DNA from: Macropodus opercularis
Taxonomy: Eukaryota; Chordata; Actinopteri; Anabantiformes; Osphronemidae
Assembly: GCA_030770545.1 (NCBI GenBank)
Contig: CM061096.1
Span: 5,809,501 to 5,873,500 of the forward strand
Length of the DNA: 64,000 bases
Direction of reading: 5' to 3'
Under the pieces are notes generated by a model, which was given only the letters and a program-made list of their open reading frames with translations, ran no database searches and had not been told where the DNA came from. Below are positions 58,527 to 64,000 of the stretch, piece after piece. The translations under genes and the position numbers were made by a program. Within the stretch, counting starts at the first letter, position 1; each line of letters opens with the position of its first letter.

Positions 58527-59090
58527 TTCAGAGCCTTTCTTTCCACACACACAGCAAATAAAAAGCGGCAAACGCTAGCGAGCAAAGCAACTACTAAGCC
58601 GCGCTCTACAAACAGGGAAACAGAACAATGAAGTATCCTGACAAGCCAAAGAAAACGGGTGGCCTAGCGTTAGCTAGCCGGCTAGCATGCTACACCAGGG
58701 CTAACTGTCACTACAGCTACAAGGCACCGGCAGCATTAACGCTCCTGCTGCAAAGGCGCCTTTTTTAGTCTTTTCCTCAATACCATTCTGTATCAAACAC
58801 CGACTCAGCGCCTCCTCTTGAAGCGACAAATAGCCATAAGCTACGGCGGAAGTCAGGGGGAAAACAACGAAATAAAGACGCCGCAAGCAAGCGAAGCCCA
58901 CCGCTCTCCGCCGCGCCTCCGCAAATAAATGATTTCTGTTTGTGTCCCACCGCCCAACCGGTGGCCAGATGTTGACCGACAGCGAGTAGAGCCAATAAAC
59001 AGCGAGATAACCGGCACGCGAGCCAATCAGCTGTTGAACGGGCTAGAGAAGAGCGAGCTAGTCACGTGCTCGGCTTGCGAAGATTGCAGA
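58527..59090 (-). promoter_or_regulatory. mmd: mmd promoter and 5' leader
   Basis: A GC-richer, CpG-containing region precedes mmd. CCAAT boxes on the + strand at 58992-58996 and 59023-59027, 31 bp apart, are positioned as inverted CCAAT boxes for mmd. A CACGTG E-box at 59063-59068 in the form GTCACGTG resembles USF/TFEB (CLEAR-like) sites. No TATA box is seen. Transcription probably begins between about 58850 and 58980, giving a leader of 300-450 bases. The region starting 58680 includes GCTAGC-rich sequence. Confidence 0.5.
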
Positions 59091-62000
59091 TGCGATTGTA
59101 TAGTTTTCTGTCAGACACATACTGAAAATGAAAAAAAAAAAAAAAAAAAACAAACCCGGAAGTTGTTTACTTTAACACATGATGTCAAATTATTTTCTTG
59201 TTATTAGTGCGTGATTATTTGTTTTTGGTTTTGCTTTCTGCGTGACACAGTTTATGATAACATCTCAGCGTTTTCGTGCCTATTCGATGTTATATCATCT
59301 GTACAATGTAAAATATGCATCAAAAAAAGGAAGTTGATGCAATAGCCACTTAAAATAATGTTCACATGGCCAGACTGCAGGCTCTTTGGCATGTTTACAT
59401 TAAAGAATTAGGAGGTGCATATTTTCTAGTCTATTTTAAAATAAACCTACAGTTTATATTGTGTTTTTTTATTTTATTATAGCCATATAAGTCATTTTAA
59501 GGCCCAAGGAGATCACACTTCCAAACGCGTTTTGGAAGTGTGGTGTGAGAATTTCTAATGGCACAACAAAACGTTAACTAAATCTGAATCTGATGTTGCA
59601 GCAGACAGAGGGACACACTGTTGCCAGACAGTAGCCCTGCAGCCCAGTTACACAATAGTACTGTAACTTGATCTTTGACGTAGACTGTTTACGTAAGACC
59701 AAACTGAAATCCTCAAGCTTAATGATGTTCAATCTGTGCTAAAGGACTTAAAACCTCAGCGTGTTTTCTTTTACAAATACATAGCAAATGCTGGATTAAT
59801 AACTAACGGTGAGTAGGCCCGTATACTGGAAATTCAAATAAAGCTGTTTGAGCCTTTGTGGTACAGATGCAGCACTGGTAGGAACAGGGAATCAAAGTGA
59901 AAGAGCTCATTGTTCATTCACAGAGGAAATTAGCACAGACAACGAGAGGAGGCTAGAGTCCGCGTGCCGGGGGACAGGATGGTCTTCTTTCTGGCCTCCA
60001 ATGTGACACACAGCTGAGAGCTTGGCAGCAAGTCAAAGTGGCTCAAGATGACTTCCTGGTTCTGGTCACTTCCTGCGTTTTGGAGGTTTTGGTTTGCACA
60101 TCGTACATCACAGAAGGCGCTTGAGTGAGTTCACACTTAATGCGCGTTTGTGTAAACAGTGCTGGACGTTGCACTCCGCTTTTTTATTGAGTGGGGCGAT
60201 AAAGTGGCACCATGACATCACCTCCTGTATTAACCTGCCTCCTGAACAAAGGTCAAATGAACAGGTCCTTGAAAAAAGAGTGTAAAATCGTAGAAATGTC
60301 ACACTTTTTACTGTCAGGGAGAGAGAACAAGTACAGAGATGGACTGAAGAGGATAGAGAGTCACCTGTTACCTGAGTGTCTAAAGTAAAGCAGATTTAGA
60401 GCGTGTCTACCACAGAAGACAAACTATGGTGGAGGACCATCACAACATTTCATTTGTGAGATTATGACTCAAAGTCATGGTCACACAAGGATTAGGAGAA
60501 TGCTGCTGACCCAGTTTAGTTCTTTATCTCTCATCTCCTCAACTCAAAGTACTGTAAACGCAACAAACGTTGAAAACCGACAACTTCCCGCTCCTCTAGG
60601 ATTCACGGTAAATAGGTTAGGGCTGCCTTCAGAATAAAAGAGGCTTTATGCACACGCGTGACCCAGAGTTAAACTGATTTGGAATGGGGTTATCGTTTCA
60701 TGGTAAAATGCGTTACCCCTGGTCTAACATCCATCAAGGAAATATAGTCATCACATCAACATGTGGTAATAAACACAGCTTTAGCATTGAATGAGTAACA
60801 CAACAGAAAACAAGCACAACAGAAAGTGAAAATAACCATCGATGGATATATCAAATCAGATTATGATTGTGCTTTATCATGGGATCAGTGCTGAGGTCCA
60901 TGAAGTCCAAGCAACAGTGTATTAAGGTTAGGAGCTTTAACACTGGGGCTGTTTTGCTGTACCCAAGTTCATTAACCTTGCAGCTAACGAGCTGAGCCTC
61001 GCGTGCGTCGTAGTGCAAAGCACACGCCTTCTTCCATCTGAGGATTACAGAGCACAGGAAGCATGTCCGCCTTCCTGTGCTCGCTTTAAACCTCAGCGTC
61101 ACAGAGATGACGGCCCCTCAATTGTGTTGCACTATTAAATTAAGGCCAAACATCGACTGAAGGCGAAGGCTTTACTTCTCGTGTTCATCTGGAAATTCAG
61201 GAGAAAAATCTCTGTTTAAAAAAAATAAAGAGTAAACAACAACAAACGATGATGCATTGTTGTAAATAACACTGATGGAATTCACCAGATACTTTACAAC
61301 AACTCTTATTTAGTCAGTCCTTCCTGGAATTGGCATTTAAAAAAAGATACGTTCCCAGTTCTACAATGTATTTGCCAACTTTTTGGCTAATCTTTACTGA
61401 CATTAAGCAGAAAAACCTGAGCCTAATTTCTCTGAAGTAGCGGGATTACACAGATCTTCATCCAGGTTTCTGACCATGTTTACGCTAGGAATGTTTACAT
61501 GTTTACTTCTAGGAAATCTATTTCTGTTGAGCACTGGCTGCACAGATTGTTGAAGTCGCAATCTGCGCAACAAACACCGCTAGGAAACAGAAGCAGTAAA
61601 AACACTAACACAAACTAAGCAACATGGCCAGCGAGACACCTGACCATGTATGAAAACGCTACAAAATCCATATATAATTAAATGAGAACAGTTGACTGTA
61701 TTTGTATAGCACCAGGGCGTCTTGCCAGTGCTTGGTCATACCACATTTTGATTATGTACTACATCAAATACTTACTTACTGTACGGTACTATGGCATAAG
61801 ATCGATAAGGTTGTGATGTGATTATTTCTGCTTCCAGTGGAAATTTGCACATGTCCAGTTGATTTTCATGTTTCAGTTAGTGGTTAAGTTCTTTTCAGTC
61901 AGTCTTTCAGATTTGTAGCTTTCACCCTGGTGAAAGGTGAAACCCACTCCTCATTAAGATGTAATGAGCAGCTGTTTATCCTGGACTGAAAAAACGTCTT

Positions 62001-62888
62001 CATGTAAACTCGGCTCTGTTTGTTTACTGAACACAGCTTTATCATGCGCTACAATCTAGTACTAACAGGACTTTGTTTGCTGTTTCTACAGACTTGATAC
62101 CGTATCTACACTTCAGTAACAAGAGCGATGTGAGAGATAAAGGAAAACAGTTCAACCTTTACACCGGCCTGTGCTCATAGTCAGGCCAGGAACTGAAGCG
62201 CTGGACTCACGGAAGGGTTAACGTGTTCTTCCTGTGTGCTGCTGGTGATTAAAGACGCACGTCTCAAAATAAGAAACTAGACGTGGCAGGTCGCGACCTT
62301 CACTGGACCACGTCCAACCATCTGTCAGTCCCTCTGATAACTACAGTAATGCATATCGCATTTCCTCAAGCTGTGCTCGAGTGACTGTCTGTGAACCTGA
62401 CGCAGTGTTGATTGCTAATTGTTGAATGGCAGCTGATCTAAGATGCAATGCGCTGAGTAGTTAAAGTACAGGTAATGGTTTTACCAACGTCTTAGGGGGA
62501 AGGAACAAAGTCCAATGACATCATTCGCTCACCTGCAGGTATTTGTCTTTTCAAGAAATCAAACTAAACCGATGTATGTTGCTTTGACCTAAATCTTACT
62601 CTTAAACCTCTCTTCCTCTGTGTCCGTGAACACAACGCATCAGAAGTGCCCTCTTTATTCCTTGGGCTTTATCGGTTGTGACATTTCTTCCCCAGAGCTT
62701 TGGCTCGACATCCTGGAGATAAAGAGGGATTTCACACGTATGTACACAGCACATGTCATGGCCCCTTACCGTCCAAGATGGGTCCTGTGTAGGTCAACTC
62801 GTAGCATTGTTCCAGAGAAAAATCAAGAAATGTAAAAACAAATGAAAGTACAAAGCGTTTATACAAAGACGAGTCCTCTGAGTCTTGC
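59091..62888. other. Spacer between mmd and smim36
   Basis: About 3.8 kb without a coding gene that I can support. It contains an A-run (19 A at about 59130-59149), a perfect 12-bp inverted repeat at 59514-59542 and a D-box core TTACGTAA at 59689-59696. The right end is presumably the smim36 3'UTR. A stretch at 61696-61730 (TTTGTATAGCACCAGGGC) resembles a fish interspersed repeat, but is too short to classify. Confidence 0.5.
59514..59542. repeat. Perfect inverted repeat, 12-bp arms, 5-base loop
   Basis: CACACTTCCAAA and TTTGGAAGTGTG flank CGCGT. It could fold as a stable hairpin in RNA or a small cruciform. It lies about 450 bp upstream of the mmd promoter and belongs to no recognised gene; it is too short for a typical microRNA precursor. 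Confidence 0.8.
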
Positions 62889-63191
62889 TCAGACCATTGT
62901 GCTTTTCTTCTCCCTGAAGTCCGGATGCGTTGGCTCGTGGTAGGTTGTGATCATGTTGGCCGTGTCCCACCGTGCCACCGGGGCTGGAGAGCTCTGCATC
63001 ACCACCAGCCTGATGGGAGACTGGGTCGGCTGCGGATCTGGGGCGTACTCCTTGGTGGGATCTTTGCCCCGGCAGTCGTACATGATACACGATATCAGGA
63101 AGACCAGGAGCAAGATAACGTAGCTGGCAATGAGGATGCAAAGGTTTAAAGTGACAGGGTCGATCTCCTGGTAGTTTTCCAGAAAGCCCAT
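62889..63191 (-). CDS. smim36: Small integral membrane protein 36
   Basis: A single coding exon gives 100 aa. The segment EIDPVTLNLCILIASYVILL followed by LVFLISCIMYDCRGKDPTKE is near-identical to what I recall of SMIM36, a single-pass protein of unknown function encoded between MMD and TMEM100 in human 17q22. The membrane helix is at about residues 15-37; no signal peptide precedes it, so it is probably a signal-anchor protein. The following tail has the conserved YDCRGKDP and IRLVVM motifs. The final residues KKSTMV have the form of a class I PDZ ligand (T at -2, V at 0); whether it is used is unknown. The N-terminus is a few residues longer than in mammals and the middle of the tail differs. 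Orientation and position beside mmd support the call. The promoter is not clear; the region above 63200 is pyrimidine-rich. Confidence 0.88.
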   Translation of the reverse strand: MGFLENYQEIDPVTLNLCILIASYVILLLVFLISCIMYDCRGKDPTKEYAPDPQPTQSPIRLVVMQSSPAPVARWDTANMITTYHEPTHPDFREKKSTMV

Positions 63192-64000
63192 GGTGCCTGC
63201 CTCATGCTGGGTGGCCCCCCCGAGGCCTCAGAGAACAGGCTCCTCACAGGAAGGCAAGGTGGACGGTACAAACAGCCACCACGAGCTGAGAAACACTAAG
63301 TGAGCCTGTTGGCAGCAGGGTTTGCTCCCTCTCTATCCTCTTCAATCCGTCTCTGTACTTGTTCTCTCTCCCTCTTCCCTTCCGCCCCCCCCTCTTCTGA
63401 CTCGCCTCTGTCTCGCACCTCTGTTTCAGACAAACGCTGTGGAGACTTTAATCCGCGCCATTCGTCCAACCTTGAATTCCAGCCCTCAGCGGCTCACCTT
63501 AATAACTTGAGATTCAGCTCTGCCTCTGCAACCGTCACAGATTCTGGGTTATATCATCCGCCAGCAGGTTAATTACTGCGTGTGTTTCGTCTCTGTGTGC
63601 GTGTGTGTGTGGAGCAGTCTTAATCCTGATTGTGAGTGGGGATTGACGGAGGAAGCCATCTGGCTAAATAGAAGCCAAGGGGCGTGAAGAAAAAGCTACT
63701 CGGAAAAATGCTAACCGACGTGCTAACATGGGAAAGAGCCAATTAAGCATATAACACAAAGGAATGTTCAGTCTGACTCCTAAATAAATCGAATGTAATA
63801 ATGTAATTGTGTTCAACATGTGATCCAGACAGATTACAGCTCAGTGTGAAGTGAATCAGAGACAGGATTATCACAGAAAGTCTCGGTGTCTAATCTGTAC
63901 CGATACAGTAAAGAAGCACTAGAAACACTATAATGTAACAAACCTCATTACATTAAGTATCAACAAGTCTTTGTGCGTTGTGGGTTGTTTGGATGTGACT
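63192..64000. other. smim36 upstream region
   Basis: About 800 bp above the smim36 start. It has a CT-rich stretch (63320-63420), a short GT run near 63597-63611 and AT-rich DNA to the window end. It presumably includes the smim36 5'UTR or promoter. No other gene is seen; open frames at 63300-63572 are low-complexity. Confidence 0.5.

Noticed and set aside
31237..59696. Enrichment of D-box sites around hlf and mmd
   Set aside because: The number of full matches (two) is close to the chance expectation of about one in 64 kb, so I report the sites individually without claiming enrichment.

Overview
This window is vertebrate nuclear DNA, almost certainly from a teleost fish and probably a compact-genome percomorph. 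The evidence is intron-split genes whose proteins read as PIRT, TMEM238-family, FOXK2, HLF, MMD and SMIM36, many short introns (about 70 to 300 bp) with GT-AG borders, teleost-type interspersed repeats and many CA/GT microsatellites. There are no operons, ribosome binding sites, CRISPR arrays or phage genes.

Layout. 1-8.1 kb: no gene seen. 8.1-12.8 kb: a cluster of small two-span membrane protein genes on the + strand: pirt, then two tandem TMEM238-family genes with very different C-terminal tails. 15.9-25.3 kb: the complete foxk2 gene on the + strand (nine coding exons, 613 aa when joined). 25.3-42.9 kb: about 17.6 kb with no gene I can support, holding microsatellites, a decayed L2-type LINE, another common fish repeat and some possible regulatory DNA. 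42.9-53.8 kb: the complete hlf gene on the + strand (four coding exons, 301 aa), with a 3'UTR of about 3.5 kb. 53.9-59.1 kb: mmd (paqr11) on the - strand (seven coding exons, 239 aa), tail to tail with hlf; their predicted polyadenylation signals are only about 120 bp apart. 62.9-63.2 kb: smim36 on the - strand, in one coding exon.

From general knowledge, the order HLF-MMD-SMIM36 matches human 17q22, PIRT lies beside TMEM238L at human 17p12, and FOXK2 is at 17q25. The window therefore looks like a fish segment sharing ancestry with human chromosome 17, with pieces that are far apart in humans lying next to one another. The genes do not form one pathway: pirt is a sensory-channel modulator, foxk2 and hlf are transcription factors, mmd is a Golgi/endomembrane PAQR protein, and the TMEM238 and SMIM36 proteins are small membrane proteins of unclear function.

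I found no convincing previously undescribed system. The points most worth checking are the near-abutting hlf/mmd 3' ends, the 27-C and 27-T tracts in the hlf 3'UTR, an upstream ORF and weak first start codon in hlf, the tandem TMEM238 paralogues, the divergent tiny first coding exon of mmd, a perfect RFX X-box in a gene-less promoter-like patch, and CTCF-like sites around hlf. Gene models were assembled by eye from reading frame, splice borders and remembered family sequences; no alignment or search was run.
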